In this document: positions 1-9,123 of the stretch, piece by piece
Layout of the letters: the number at the start of each line of letters is the position of its first letter
Numbering within the stretch: position 1 is the stretch's first letter
NCBI RefSeq assembly: GCF_019749375.1
Contig: NZ_JACWFE010000004.1
Location: forward strand, 248,001 to 312,000
DNA from: Bacillus sp. S/N-304-OC-R1
Lineage (GTDB): Bacteria > Bacillota > Bacilli > Bacillales > Cytobacillaceae
DNA: 64,000 nucleotides
Direction: 5' to 3'
Notes under the pieces: generated by a model
Database searches by the model: none
What the model was told of the DNA's origin: nothing
The model's input: the letters and a program-made list of their open reading frames with translations, nothing else
Position numbers and translations under genes: made by a program

Positions 1-6
1 CATCGT

Positions 7-504
7 ATGAAGCAGCTTTATATAAAACAGAAGGTATTTAGTCTAGGTGGCAAATTTACAGTAAAGGACAAAGAGGAGAAGGATGTTTATTTCGTGGAGG
101 GCAGTTTTATGCAAATTCCAAAGACCTTCTCCATTATGAATACAGCAAGAGATGAGGTTGCTCTTATTACGAAAAAAGTGTTCAGCTTTTTACCGAAGTT
201 TTTTGTTGAGGTAAATGGCCGCGAGGTATTAACGATTAAGAAAGAGTTTTCCTTCATTAAAGCTCGCTATACAATTGATGCAGCAGGTATTGAGGTAAAA
301 GGTAACTGGTGGGATATGGATTTTCAAGTATTACAACATGGTGAAGTTGTCGGTAAAGTGAGCAAGGAGTGGTTCACTTGGGGAGATAGCTACAGGGTTC
401 AAATAGTGGATGAAAAAATGGAGGCCATTATGATTGCACTCGTTGTCGCAATTGATTGTGTAAAAGCAGACAATTCAGCTGCTTCCTCAGCGGCAACGAT
501 GTAA
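7..504 (+). CDS. LURP-one-related / YxjI family protein
   Basis: The 165-residue protein begins MKQLYIKQKVFSL and shows the alternating beta-strand pattern of the LURP-one/YxjI (tubby-like C-terminal) family. Typical pieces are the KVFSFLPKFFVEV and KKEFSFIKARYTI repeats and a GNWWDMDFQV strand, with a final hydrophobic helix (residues about 140-150, MIALVVAIDCV), as in bacterial YxjI. These proteins fold as a 12-stranded barrel around a central helix; their bacterial function is unknown. The length matches the family. The ATG lies only six bases from the window edge, so its ribosome binding site cannot be seen and the operon context upstream is missing. The C-terminus is a low-complexity Ala/Ser tail. 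Confidence 0.85.
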   Translation: MKQLYIKQKVFSLGGKFTVKDKEEKDVYFVEGSFMQIPKTFSIMNTARDEVALITKKVFSFLPKFFVEVNGREVLTIKKEFSFIKARYTIDAAGIEVKGNWWDMDFQVLQHGEVVGKVSKEWFTWGDSYRVQIVDEKMEAIMIALVVAIDCVKADNSAASSAATM

Positions 505-798
505 TGTAGGGACGTACCAGATTAAATGTTGCTTGACATCATTAGATTATCAAAAAAATGACATTAGAAAAGTGGGGAAATACATTCAAATTCCCTGCTT
601 TTTTTATGGGGTTTATATATAGAATTAAATATTAGGAAATGCGTGGTGTTATCAGAATAGTATGATTATGAGGTGAACTGAATAGTCATTATATTAATAA
701 TGATAATATAGTGTTATTTTTACAGTGTTAATAACCTTCAAAAATTAAGAAAATTATTAAGATTAGGGCAGAATGAATAATAGTGAGGAGGTCCAATA

Positions 799-1053
799 AT
801 GAAAGAATATAAAAAATGTCAAAGCTGTTCAATGCCAATAAAGAATGTGGAAGATCGAGGTACTGAAAGAAATCAAGAAAAAAGCTTAATGTTTTGTAAG
901 CATTGTTACCAAGAGGGAGAGTATACACAAAAAAACATATCAGTAGAGGACATGAAGGAATTTGTAAAAGACAAATGTATTGAAATGGGTGTACCAAAAT
1001 TTTTAGCAGGCATGTTTGTAAGAAATTTAGATAAGTTAGAAAGGTGGAAATAG
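799..1053 (+). CDS. Putative zinc-ribbon domain protein
   Basis: This 84-residue protein carries two Cys pairs, CQSCSMP near residues 8-13 and CKHCYQEG near residues 33-36. This is the layout of the 'putative zinc ribbon' family (PF12674 type) common in Firmicutes, where a small treble-clef-like zinc site is followed by a helical tail. The start is supported by GAGGAGG at about 784-790 upstream of the ATG. It stands alone and is followed by a terminator hairpin near 1185-1217. Its partner or function is unknown; the family often accompanies GyrI- or MerR-like proteins, which are not seen here. Confidence 0.8.
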   Translation: MKEYKKCQSCSMPIKNVEDRGTERNQEKSLMFCKHCYQEGEYTQKNISVEDMKEFVKDKCIEMGVPKFLAGMFVRNLDKLERWK

Positions 1054-1184
1054 AACATACTGAGAATATTTGATAAAGTAATAATATACCTTTGCTAAAT
1101 ACATAACTTAAGAATAGTTTCTATGGACAAACAGAGTATAAGGTAATTAGAGCATAACTCTTGCTTATAATGAATTTAATTTTT

Positions 1185-1217
1185 GAAGTGGAGCATATGA
1201 TAGCTTCACTTTTTTTG
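1185..1217 (+). terminator. Rho-independent terminator after zinc-ribbon gene
   Basis: Stem AAGTGGAGC / GCTTCACTT (one G.T pair), 8-base loop, followed by a run of seven T. It lies in the 406-base gap between 1053 and 1460; nothing else recognisable was seen in that gap. Confidence 0.65.
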
Positions 1218-1459
1218 TCTTAATATGGACCATAAGAGCAAGAATGAGGACGAATTCGAAGTCTAATACTTGTTAAAATGGGTCCAATAAAGAAATTAAT
1301 AAACATAAATCAGTTAATCCATTGATAGATTCATTAAAGGAAAAATGGTTTTTAGGAAAGTTTAGGAACTTTACCCTGGAAAATATAAATAGAAATTTAC
1401 GGGCACATGAATACAATCTGAGATAATCTTTGCACTATTACAGAAAGGAGATAGCAATT

Positions 1460-2032
1460 ATGGTAAACAATGTAAATCTATCATTTGAAGAGATGTGGGA
1501 GAAAATCATCGCTTGTGATTGTAAATATGATGGATTATTTTTTACAGCCGTAAAAACTACAAAAATATACTGCCGTCCTTCCTGCAGATCAAAGAAGCCA
1601 AAGAAAATGAATGTAGAGTTTTATCATGACATGAGGGAAGTTGAAAAAGCTGGTTATCGTCCTTGTAAAAGATGTCAGCCAGAAGTGGAGCAATCTCCTC
1701 ACATTGCGCTTGTTAGAAGTACCATTACCTTCCTTGTTAATCATTATAAACAAAAATTGACATTGAAGGATATTGCTGATCAAGTCGGTTTAAGTCCCTT
1801 TTATTTGGAGCGCTTATTTAAGCAAGAGACCCTTGAGACTCCACGGACATACTTAGAAAAAATACGTATTGATAAAGCAGCCTACCTGCTAAAGTGTACG
1901 ACCCTGACAAATCTTGAGATCTGTTATGAGGTTGGATTCCAGAGCCCCTCCAATTTTTACAAAGTATTTCGAAGCATTAAAAACTGTTCACCTAGTGAAT
2001 ATCGAAAGGAACTCCAACATGAAATGGATTGA
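1460..2032 (+). CDS. adaA: AdaA-type methylphosphotriester-DNA methyltransferase / AraC regulator
   Basis: The 190-residue protein has an N-terminal Ada zinc domain with the four-Cys set C38-x3-C42 ... C69-x2-C72 (YCRPSC, CKRC). C38 is the position that takes a methyl group from phosphotriesters in the family. A C-terminal AraC/XylS helix-turn-helix (about residues 85-187, LKDIADQVGLSPFYLERLFK) follows. Methylation turns AdaA into an activator of the adaptive response to alkylating agents. I chose the ATG at 1460 because AGAAAGGAG sits just upstream; an ATG 30 bases earlier lacks a site. The stop overlaps the start of alkA by 14 bases, so translation is likely coupled. Confidence 0.93.
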   Translation: MVNNVNLSFEEMWEKIIACDCKYDGLFFTAVKTTKIYCRPSCRSKKPKKMNVEFYHDMREVEKAGYRPCKRCQPEVEQSPHIALVRSTITFLVNHYKQKLTLKDIADQVGLSPFYLERLFKQETLETPRTYLEKIRIDKAAYLLKCTTLTNLEICYEVGFQSPSNFYKVFRSIKNCSPSEYRKELQHEMD

Positions 2033-2936
2033 TCACGAATCTTATTTAGAGATTTATCCTCCTGCGGAATTTAATTTTAAAGAGTGCTTAATTTTTTTAG
2101 ATCGGTCCAGCCAAGAAATTCTTCATGAAATAAAAGAACAGTCTATATATAAACTCCTAAAAGTGAATGATTCCTTGCTTTTAAGCAAAATTGTGTTCAT
2201 CCATAATTATATAAAGGTTGAATTTCCTATTAGCTCCCCATCTTTTCAGGATCGCAAAAAAGTGGGAGAATATATTTGGGAATGGTTTGATTTAGATCAG
2301 GATTTAAGAGGATTTTATCAAGTGGCTAGTCAAGATAATGTGTTAAAGACACTAGCTGCTAAATATTATGGCTTACGGATCATGTGCATTCCCGATTTAT
2401 TTGAAGCGATAGTTTGGGCAATCATCGGACAGCAAATTAATTTAAACTTTGCTAACACCTTAAAGAAACGTTTCGTTGAACAATTCGGTGAGAGCCTCAC
2501 GTTTGAGGGAGAAACGTTTTGGGTATTTCCTTCATTTGAAAGATTAGCGTCTATAAATGTGGATGACCTAAGAAAACTTCAATTTACTTTAAGGAAGGCT
2601 GAATATATCATTGGAGTAGCTAGAGCTATGACCAATGGGGAAATCGCAAAAGAAGTATTGCTTCAGAAAAATAATTACCATCATATAAAAAATTCATTAA
2701 TGAGCATAAAAGGTATAGGAGCATGGACGGCAGATTATGTGATGATGAAATGCCTGCACTATCCAACTTCCTTTCCGGTTGCAGATGTCGGCCTTCATAA
2801 TGCAATAAAGAATATATTAGATCTTGAGAGGAAACCGACTCTAGAAGAAATAGAAAAATATGCAGCTGGTTGGGATGGTTGGCAGGCGTACGCTACATTT
2901 TATCTTTGGAGGTCCTTATATGACAAAAATATTTAA
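2019..2936 (+). CDS. alkA: DNA-3-methyladenine glycosylase II (AlkA-like)
   Basis: The 305-residue HhH-GPD glycosylase removes alkylated purines. The C-terminal half has a helix-hairpin-helix (MSIKGIGAWTADYVMM) followed by PVADVGLH, in which Asp256 is the catalytic residue expected from the family. The N-terminal part (about 1-110) matches the beta-rich AlkA domain. The start at 2019 is placed by AAAGGA at 2005-2010 and lies inside the end of adaA. The frame is open further upstream but has no other plausible start. It overlaps ogt by 17 bases. The three genes form one alkylation-damage operon, presumably induced by methylated AdaA. Confidence 0.92.
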   Translation: MKWIDHESYLEIYPPAEFNFKECLIFLDRSSQEILHEIKEQSIYKLLKVNDSLLLSKIVFIHNYIKVEFPISSPSFQDRKKVGEYIWEWFDLDQDLRGFYQVASQDNVLKTLAAKYYGLRIMCIPDLFEAIVWAIIGQQINLNFANTLKKRFVEQFGESLTFEGETFWVFPSFERLASINVDDLRKLQFTLRKAEYIIGVARAMTNGEIAKEVLLQKNNYHHIKNSLMSIKGIGAWTADYVMMKCLHYPTSFPVADVGLHNAIKNILDLERKPTLEEIEKYAAGWDGWQAYATFYLWRSLYDKNI

Positions 2937-3399
2937 GTTAGACTATGAATCACCAGTTGGTGTGCTAGAAATAAGCGGTACTCATGAAGCCATCTTATCC
3001 ATTTTGTTCTCTGAAGAGTCTCAAAAATCGAATTTAAAAAGCGCTGAAACTCCGCATGTATTAGTAGACTGTTATAACCAGCTTGATGAATATTTTAAAG
3101 GTGAACGTTATGAATTCACCTTCCCTTATCAATTTGAGGGAACTGACTTTCAGAAATCAGTTTGGGAAGCATTAAAAGATATTCCCTATGCAGAAACAGG
3201 GTCCTATAAGGATATTGCCGTTTCCATTGGGAATGAAAAAGCCGTCAGAGCAGTAGGAAGTGCAAATGGAAAAAACAAGTTAAGCATAGTCATTCCATGT
3301 CACAGAATAATTGGGGCAAACGGGAAATTAACTGGATATGCAGGCGGTTTGGAGAGAAAAGAGTGGCTGCTGCAGCACGAAAGATCTTGTAGGAGATAA
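2920..3399 (+). CDS. ogt: Methylated-DNA--protein-cysteine methyltransferase
   Basis: The 159-residue suicide methyltransferase repairs O6-methylguanine. The active-site motif VIPCHRIIG is complete, with acceptor Cys127. The helix-turn-helix region upstream (YKDIAVSIGNEKAVRAVGSANGKN) carries the Arg finger region of the family. The ATG at 2920 has TTGGAGG at 2906-2912. It is the last gene of the adaA-alkA-ogt operon and equals AdaB/Ogt of other Bacillus; the symbol adaB would be equally valid. A terminator follows at 3522-3556. Confidence 0.93.
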   Translation: MTKIFKLDYESPVGVLEISGTHEAILSILFSEESQKSNLKSAETPHVLVDCYNQLDEYFKGERYEFTFPYQFEGTDFQKSVWEALKDIPYAETGSYKDIAVSIGNEKAVRAVGSANGKNKLSIVIPCHRIIGANGKLTGYAGGLERKEWLLQHERSCRR

Positions 3400-3521
3400 T
3401 ATTAGGAAAGGGTATGTTATCTATGAAACATACTCTATTATACTATTTTCCTTAGCAGAATGTGTAATTTAGAAAGACGATTACCTATTTCTTATTGTAA
3501 ATATAAAATGAAAACTTGGGA

Positions 3522-3556
3522 AGAACCAGCTACAAAATACGTTGCTGGTTCTTTTT
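3522..3556 (+). terminator. Terminator downstream of alkylation operon
   Basis: Perfect 9-bp stem AGAACCAGC / GCTGGTTCT with a 13-base loop and a T-run. A weaker hairpin (GTATGTT/AACATAC) lies directly after the ogt stop near 3412-3435. The rest of 3557-3840 shows nothing recognisable. Confidence 0.8.
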
Positions 3557-3852
3557 GCAGAAGGAAGGTCTTCTAATAGAAGGAAAAGACAAAGATTTAA
3601 ATAATCTTATCTTTATTTGGTGTATATAACACCGTTAGTAAAGATGCCTTTGACACATTGATAATTAAAATAAAAGGAAAATTATTACACACAATTAGTA
3701 AAGATATCTCTTAAAAACAGAAAGGGTTAATTACGCCATTGAATAAATATTTGATTGAGCTTATGCGTATGAAGTTACAATACTCTTTTAATAAAACTAC
3801 TACATACAAATAACTGCAAAATTAATTGTTTTTTCTCGAGAGGAGAATTGAA

Positions 3853-3984
3853 GTGGAATTTATTTTTATAATTGGTTTTATCGCTATCGTTTTTACATGT
3901 TTTTCAATTGAAGTGAAGTTAAGAAAAACAACTGAGCAAAATAAAGAAATAATTGAATTACTAAAACAGTTGAAAGAAAAATAA
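3853..3984 (+). CDS. Small single-pass membrane protein, 43 aa
   Basis: GTG start preceded by GAGAGGAGA at 3838-3846. The 43-residue product has one N-terminal hydrophobic segment (FIFIIGFIAIVFTCF, about residues 3-17). A charged, probably coiled-coil tail rich in Lys/Glu/Gln (KTTEQNKEIIELLKQLKEK) follows. Short proteins of exactly this plan (TM helix plus 20-residue amphipathic tail) recur in Bacillus genomes with unknown function. The strong ribosome binding site and codon use support a real gene. It stands alone, with about 220 bases to the next gene. Confidence 0.6.
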   Translation: MEFIFIIGFIAIVFTCFSIEVKLRKTTEQNKEIIELLKQLKEK

Positions 3985-4206
3985 TAGATGTCTTCCTCAA
4001 CGATAGCTTCTTACACTATAAGAGGATTAATTTCAATCATCAACACCATTAAAGTTACCACTACCATCATCATCTATTATTTGTAACATTAAAAAAGAGT
4101 AATTAATATTTGCAGTTTTTTGTTCATCAATAAGAAAGGAAAATTATTGAAATAGGGAATTGGATTATTATGGTATAGTTAAAGGTGCTAAGGGGGATGA
4201 AATAAA

Positions 4207-4647
4207 ATGAAAAAGACTCTTAGGACAAAACTAAAAAAATATTTAGCCTTTTTATTAATTGGTAGTATTATTGCAGGTGTCTCATATCTAATAGTGTACA
4301 AGGTTTCATTTTTACCAAACGGATATGATATTGTTGCATTGCAAAAGGATAGTATATCGCTAAAATCATTCAATCTGATAGGAATTGAAAAATCAATTGT
4401 GACCGTATCTTTTTCAGAAAATGACAATTGGAAAATGGAAGCTCTTGAATATGAGGTAAATAGACAAAAAGAATTTTTATGGTTGTTATTCTATACGGTG
4501 ACTATATCCATAATTTTGTTTATTTATAAGTTTCGAAGCGGTTTGAAATTGTGGAAAGTAATTATTGAAAGTAATATTATTTTTTCTGTCTGGCCATTAT
4601 ACACAATTATTACCTCAATAAATAGAATAACAGCTCTAATTATCTGA
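4207..4647 (+). CDS. Uncharacterised membrane protein
   Basis: The 146-residue protein has a first transmembrane helix at about residues 13-33 (LAFLLIGSIIAGVSYLIVY), an extracellular-looking middle of about 55 residues, and two more hydrophobic helices near residues 92-108 and 122-140. The ATG is preceded by AGGGGGATG about 10 bases upstream. I do not recognise the family. It is flanked by a 43-aa membrane peptide and a convergent DUF4181 gene, both single genes with no clear operon link. Confidence 0.65.
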   Translation: MKKTLRTKLKKYLAFLLIGSIIAGVSYLIVYKVSFLPNGYDIVALQKDSISLKSFNLIGIEKSIVTVSFSENDNWKMEALEYEVNRQKEFLWLLFYTVTISIILFIYKFRSGLKLWKVIIESNIIFSVWPLYTIITSINRITALII

Positions 4648-4741
4648 ATGCTAAGTTAAAAGCGTGTTTTAATAAAATATAAATTTTCCAAAATAGGAGT
4701 TCACATTTAAGATTAAAGATTGTAAAGCAAAGGGATTTGTA

Positions 4742-4765
4742 AAGGAACGTGACCTCACGTTCCTT
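4742..4765. repeat. Perfect inverted repeat, 11-bp arms
   Basis: AAGGAACGTGA and TCACGTTCCTT separated by CC lie between two convergent genes. There is no good T-run, so it may be a transcription-end hairpin or a protein site. Confidence 0.5.
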
Positions 4766-4901
4766 AATGTGTGACATTATATTCAGTTCCTTATTTTTCA
4801 AAGGTTTTAAATGTTTTAGTGACTTTTAATAAAAGTTTTTTCTGAGCGTTTTTTAGCGAAATATTTTCAACCTAACTGTTACCTGAACAAGTGACCAAAC
4901 A

Positions 4902-5291
4902 TCACAAAAGGAAATTAATTAAAAGTATACCAAATATTAGAGTAACTATGGAAACGATATACCGTTTCGAACCCTTTAGATACTTCCAATCAATAAATGA
5001 ATTAAAACCTAAAGCTAATGTTGTAAAAATAATCCAAAACCACTTTATTACATTTCCTTCAATATTGTCTAATACACTAAAAATAATGACTATGATAATA
5101 CCAATAAGTGCTAATATTATTCTCCCGTATAGGGCAAAATCTTTAGCATCCTCTGGAAGTTCTTCTTTAATCTTTCCCGTTATCATTATTCTTAACATCA
5201 AATGAACAAAGGTTAGAATTATACAGATAAATACAATCGAATTTGAACTCACTATTAAAAGCCCCCTTAGATTCAGATTTTTATTTAACAT
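4902..5291 (-). CDS. DUF4181 family membrane protein
   Basis: The 129-residue protein has about four hydrophobic segments (residues about 13-35, 57-75, 80-98, 110-128) and the signature FIDWKYLKGSKRYIVS, the FxEWKY motif of the DUF4181 family of Bacillus membrane proteins. Function is unknown. A second, diverged member with the same motif (FMEWKYIKNSKQF) is encoded at 34592-34957, so the genome carries paralogues. The start is preceded on the minus strand by GAAGGGATG. It is a single gene, convergent with the gene ending at 4647. Confidence 0.75.
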   Translation of the reverse strand: MLNKNLNLRGLLIVSSNSIVFICIILTFVHLMLRIMITGKIKEELPEDAKDFALYGRIILALIGIIIVIIFSVLDNIEGNVIKWFWIIFTTLALGFNSFIDWKYLKGSKRYIVSIVTLIFGILLINFLL

Positions 5292-5644
5292 TCCGCATCC
5301 CTTCGTGTAAGAACATCATTTCGTATTCCATAAATTTATTTTAGCATGATTTTTCCATTACCTCTTTAGAAAATTTGTTTGCTTGATATTATTACAATTA
5401 CCTTGGATAGTCTAATTCGCATCAGGTTTTACAATGGTTTTCGCAACACCGCATAAATATCAGTAAAGGATATTAAATTAGCTCATCTGAGATGTACATT
5501 TTTTATAAATTACTAAGAATTATGGTATTTTCAATCATTGTACTATGATAAAATTAATTCCATTATTTAAGATGGGTAATCGGATGGGGAGTAGGACTTT
5601 AATTTTACAAAATCTAGAGAATATTTTTCTAAGGAGTGTTAGTG
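5292..5644. other. Intergenic gap, divergent promoters region
   Basis: 353 bases between a minus-strand DUF4181 gene and the plus-strand glycosyltransferase. Apart from the AAGGAG ribosome binding site at 5631-5636 I see no repeat, RNA or operator that I can name. Confidence 0.4.
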
Positions 5645-6835
5645 ATGGCACGTGTTTTATTTATTAACGGCGGATCAGAAGGACATGTCAATCCTACGAT
5701 TGGAGTTGTACAAGAGCTTGTTTCACGCGGAGAAGAGGTCGTATACTTTACAATCGAAGCATTTCGAGATCGTATTGAGAAGACGGGTGCTACTGTGCGT
5801 ACATTTGATAGTGAAAAATTTATAAAAGCTTTCATTTCTGGTGGGAGAAATTATTTACTCGAAAGAGTCAATGGTTTATTGCATACAGCAGATATCATGA
5901 TACCCAGTGTCCTGGAGCAAATCGAAGGGGAACATTTTGATTATATCATCCATGATTCCATGTTTGGTTGTGGACGATTAATTGCACAAATACTTAACCT
6001 TCCAGCAATTAATTCTTGTACGACTTTTGCACAGACAAAAGCAGAATTTGATAAAACTGAAGAATATCTTTCAAAAAGCATACCAACAGAAATATTGAAA
6101 AAAATAAATGAAGATTATCAAAATCTGACTACAAAAATTAAAGAAGAATATAATGTTGAAATCCATTCTCCTTATGAAGTTTTTTGTAATCCTGCACCAC
6201 TTACAATCGTATATACAACCAGAGAGTTTCAACCATTTGGAGAAGCATTTGACCAAACTTACAAATTTGTAGGTCCGTCCATCTCATTACGAACGATGCA
6301 AGAAAACTTCGATTTTACTGCAATCAAGGGAAAAAGCGTTATTTACATATCACTGGGTACTGTATTAAACCAAGCAATTGGTTTTTATAAGCTTTGTATG
6401 AAGGCATTTGGGAACATGGATCATACAGTTGTTATGTCGATCGGGGAAAAAACTCAAATAAGTGAGTTAGGGGAGATCCCTAAAAACTTTATAGTCAAAA
6501 ACTATGTTCCACAAACCGAGTTGCTGAAACACACTAAATTGTTTATTACACATGGTGGAATGAACAGTGCTAATGAAGGAATTTATTATGGGGTACCGAT
6601 GATCGTAATTCCATTAAGCGCTGACCAGCCGATCATTGCCGAGCAAATCGTCAGTATCGGAGCCGGTATTAAATTAAATATGCAAAGCTTGACTGAAGAT
6701 CACCTACGTGAAGCAGTAGATCTTGTAATAAGCCAACAATCCTTCCAAAAAGCTGCTGCAAAAATCAGTGAATCTTTTCAAAAATCAGGTGGATACCGCA
6801 AAGCTGTAGATGAGATATTCGAGTATATGAGATAA
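5645..6835 (+). CDS. MGT-family UDP-glycosyltransferase (YjiC-like)
   Basis: The 396-residue GT1 (GT-B fold) enzyme transfers a sugar from a UDP-sugar to small hydrophobic acceptors. The N-terminal Rossmann half begins RVLFINGGSEGHVNP. The C-terminal donor-binding half carries the family signature around TKLFITHGGMNSANEGIYYG and VPMIVIPLSADQP. Its length equals YjiC and macrolide glycosyltransferases (about 390-400). The ATG at 5645 lies 8 bases after AAGGAG; an in-frame GTG at 5642 is less likely. The known family detoxifies macrolides, flavonoids and similar compounds. The acceptor here cannot be told. It is a single gene. Confidence 0.9.
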   Translation: MARVLFINGGSEGHVNPTIGVVQELVSRGEEVVYFTIEAFRDRIEKTGATVRTFDSEKFIKAFISGGRNYLLERVNGLLHTADIMIPSVLEQIEGEHFDYIIHDSMFGCGRLIAQILNLPAINSCTTFAQTKAEFDKTEEYLSKSIPTEILKKINEDYQNLTTKIKEEYNVEIHSPYEVFCNPAPLTIVYTTREFQPFGEAFDQTYKFVGPSISLRTMQENFDFTAIKGKSVIYISLGTVLNQAIGFYKLCMKAFGNMDHTVVMSIGEKTQISELGEIPKNFIVKNYVPQTELLKHTKLFITHGGMNSANEGIYYGVPMIVIPLSADQPIIAEQIVSIGAGIKLNMQSLTEDHLREAVDLVISQQSFQKAAAKISESFQKSGGYRKAVDEIFEYMR

Positions 6836-6995
6836 AAGTTTCCCAGGTTCCACGTTTGAATTTTTCTTAAAGGGAATGAGGGAATTTAAGTTTTGGCAAA
6901 CAACTAGCATTTGATGAACAAGTCAAACAAATGCTAGTTTCTCTTTACTGACAATCAAATCAATTAACAGTTGACATGTTGGGTGTTCATAAAAG

Positions 6996-7565
6996 TTAAT
7001 TATTAGAATCATATTTGTTGCTTCCAGGGAGTTTTTTGATTGCATTCCATGCTTCAATTGCTTCTTCACGACTTTTTCCTTGATTTTTCGAGTCAGCAAA
7101 ATAGTCACGAATGAATTGATTGTATTGGAATTGAGGTGCAATGTTTTTCTTGTATGTGGGTTCTTTCTTTCGTACTTCTTCCTCATTCCAAGCTTTTACA
7201 ACATCTCGATATGTTTTTCCAACATTGTTTTTAAAGTAGTTTTGAATATGGGTTGAAAAATGGAATTTCGGGATAACAGTCTTAAAAAACGCTCTGACAT
7301 CTTGACTGCAACAATGGTGCTCGGTAATGACTGTATCGAGATTTAATACCGATTGAGGCTCTAATTTCTTGATCACACTTGTTTTTCTAATCGGTTTTTT
7401 TATCTCTCCTGTTCGAAGAAATATTTCAATTCTATTAGAAATCTCGATTTTGGAGCCGGAGGCACTTATTCCGTTTTCCCGACAAAATGCTTGTAACTCT
7501 TCTTTTAACCAATAAAAATCTTTAAAACTATTAACACTTATATCTACTGTTAATTTAGGTCTCAA
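6996..7565 (-). CDS. SAP domain protein with DUF6434-like C-terminus
   Basis: The 189-residue cytoplasmic protein has an N-terminal SAP-like helix-extended-loop-helix (residues about 15-50, LKEELQAFCRENGISASGSK ... EISNRI), usually a DNA-binding fold. A C-terminal all-helical region contains two similar segments, HIQNYFKNNVGKTYRDVVKAWNEE and QFIRDYFADSKNQGKSREEAIEAWN, a pattern I associate with DUF6434. I chose the TTG at 7565 because GGGAGGTGA lies 7 bases upstream on the minus strand; the open frame extends 11 codons further without a site. Function is unknown. It diverges from the MFS gene at 7680. Confidence 0.78.
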   Translation of the reverse strand: MRPKLTVDISVNSFKDFYWLKEELQAFCRENGISASGSKIEISNRIEIFLRTGEIKKPIRKTSVIKKLEPQSVLNLDTVITEHHCCSQDVRAFFKTVIPKFHFSTHIQNYFKNNVGKTYRDVVKAWNEEEVRKKEPTYKKNIAPQFQYNQFIRDYFADSKNQGKSREEAIEAWNAIKKLPGSNKYDSNN

Positions 7566-7679
7566 AAAAATCACCTCCCAATCAATACTATAGAACATTT
7601 GTTCTCAGTAATCAAAATATAGATATTAATTACATATATATTTTTATAAATACAGCCACTAGAAAATAAGGGGGACATT

Positions 7680-8879
7680 ATGATTCCAGGTTCTTGGAGA
7701 GCGCTATTATGGATTGGAGTTTCAGAATTATGTGCATTAAGCTTATGGTTTAGTGCATCTGTTATTGCACCCGAATTAATTGAAATTTGGAACCTTAGTT
7801 CTAGTTCAGAAGCATGGCTGTCTGCATCTGTTCCAATAGGTTTTGTTATAGGAGCATTATTTAGTTCCTATTTTGGGATTGCAGACCGTTATAATCCCAG
7901 AAAGGTATTTGCTGCTTCAGCAATATTAGGAGCGCTATTGAATGGCTTACTTATCCTCGCTGGCCATGCATTTTTAGGTATCCTGCTTAGGATTTTAACG
8001 GGAGTAACTCTCGCTGGCGTATATCCGACAGCTGTAAAAATTTTATCACAATGGTTTCCTAAAAAACGTGGTCTGGCAATTGGTATTTTAATAGCTGCAT
8101 TAACATTAGGGTCATCTTTACCACATTTTGTAGTTATATTTTTTTCTTCATTAAATTGGCAGTTCGTAATTATTTGTAGCTCAGTATTAGCTGTAGTTGC
8201 AGCAATCATCGTTAATTGGATCTTAGAAGATGCTCCAGGAACATCGGGAAAAATTCCGTTTTCATTTAAATTAATTAAAAAAGTGGTAACGAATAAGCCT
8301 GTCATGCTTGCGAACTACGGTTATTTTGGTCATATGTGGGAATTGTATGCGATGTGGACATGGCTACCTGCTTTTCTGGCGGCTAGTTTCACAAGCCATT
8401 CACCAGAAACTCCGCATTCGTTTATTGCATTATCCTCTTTTATTTCAATAGGAATTGCAGGGGGGATTGGCTGTATAGCAGGCGGATTGATCTCAGATAA
8501 AATCGGAAGAGCCAATTTAACGATTATTTCAATGGCTATCAGCGCAAGCTGCTCTTTATTGATTGGTTTAACATTTGGTCACTTTATTTGGTTAACTCTT
8601 TTACTATCTATTATTTGGGGGATGTCTGTTATATCCGATTCGGCCCAGTTTTCTGCTGCAGTTTCAGAAGTAGCAGAAGTTGAGTATGTAGGAACAGCGT
8701 TAACCTTTCAAATGTGTATTGGTTTCTTAATTACCATATTTTCTATTAATCTAATCCCTATGATTGAGAGTTTTATTGGCTGGAAATGGGGTTTTGCTTT
8801 ATTATCGATTGGACCTATACTGGGAATTGTAGCGATGATCAAATATAAGAGATACGAATATAATAATATGAATGGTTAA
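7680..8879 (+). CDS. MFS transporter
   Basis: The 399-residue major facilitator has about 12 transmembrane helices. The loop 2-3 motif is relaxed (YFGIADRYNPRK), and the matching cytoplasmic loop in the second half is GLISDKIGRAN. The ATG follows AAGGGGG. The WLSASVPIGFVIG and GVYPTAVKILSQWFPKKRGLAIG segments resemble the CynX/NNP-like anion-type MFS branch, but the substrate cannot be assigned. The small membrane gene at 8918 is only 38 bases downstream and probably cotranscribed. Confidence 0.88.
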   Translation: MIPGSWRALLWIGVSELCALSLWFSASVIAPELIEIWNLSSSSEAWLSASVPIGFVIGALFSSYFGIADRYNPRKVFAASAILGALLNGLLILAGHAFLGILLRILTGVTLAGVYPTAVKILSQWFPKKRGLAIGILIAALTLGSSLPHFVVIFFSSLNWQFVIICSSVLAVVAAIIVNWILEDAPGTSGKIPFSFKLIKKVVTNKPVMLANYGYFGHMWELYAMWTWLPAFLAASFTSHSPETPHSFIALSSFISIGIAGGIGCIAGGLISDKIGRANLTIISMAISASCSLLIGLTFGHFIWLTLLLSIIWGMSVISDSAQFSAAVSEVAEVEYVGTALTFQMCIGFLITIFSINLIPMIESFIGWKWGFALLSIGPILGIVAMIKYKRYEYNNMNG

Positions 8880-8917
8880 ATGGCTTTGGATCCTTTGAGT
8901 TTAAAGGTGGTGTTCTT

Positions 8918-9106
8918 ATGAGTAAAATAATTCCGCCATTATTGTCCTATATCATTGTGTGTCTCATTGCGGTCTTTGCTCCTGCATCAGAAGGGTATAA
9001 TTCAGTAGGATGGAAATTGTTTGTTGGACAAATTTACGCAATCCCAGTTTTCATAATTGTTGCTGTGATTACTTATTATTTGAATAAAAAAAATAATCCG
9101 AAATGA
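8918..9106 (+). CDS. Small two-helix membrane protein, 62 aa
   Basis: 62 residues with two hydrophobic helices (about 6-22 and 33-53) and a Lys/Asn-rich tail. AAAGGTGGTG precedes the ATG. It resembles short Bacillus membrane proteins of the YfzA type, but I cannot assign a family. It is probably cotranscribed with the MFS gene upstream and ends before a shared bidirectional terminator. Confidence 0.65.
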   Translation: MSKIIPPLLSYIIVCLIAVFAPASEGYNSVGWKLFVGQIYAIPVFIIVAVITYYLNKKNNPK

Positions 9107-9123
9107 CAGATTAAATTTCAATG

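Noticed and set aside
728..997. Minus-strand open frame of 89 codons
   Set aside because: It is antisense to the zinc-ribbon gene, starts within it and has no ribosome binding site.
4891..5205. Plus-strand frame of 104 codons
   Set aside because: It is the antisense shadow of the DUF4181 gene, which has clear membrane helices and the family motif.
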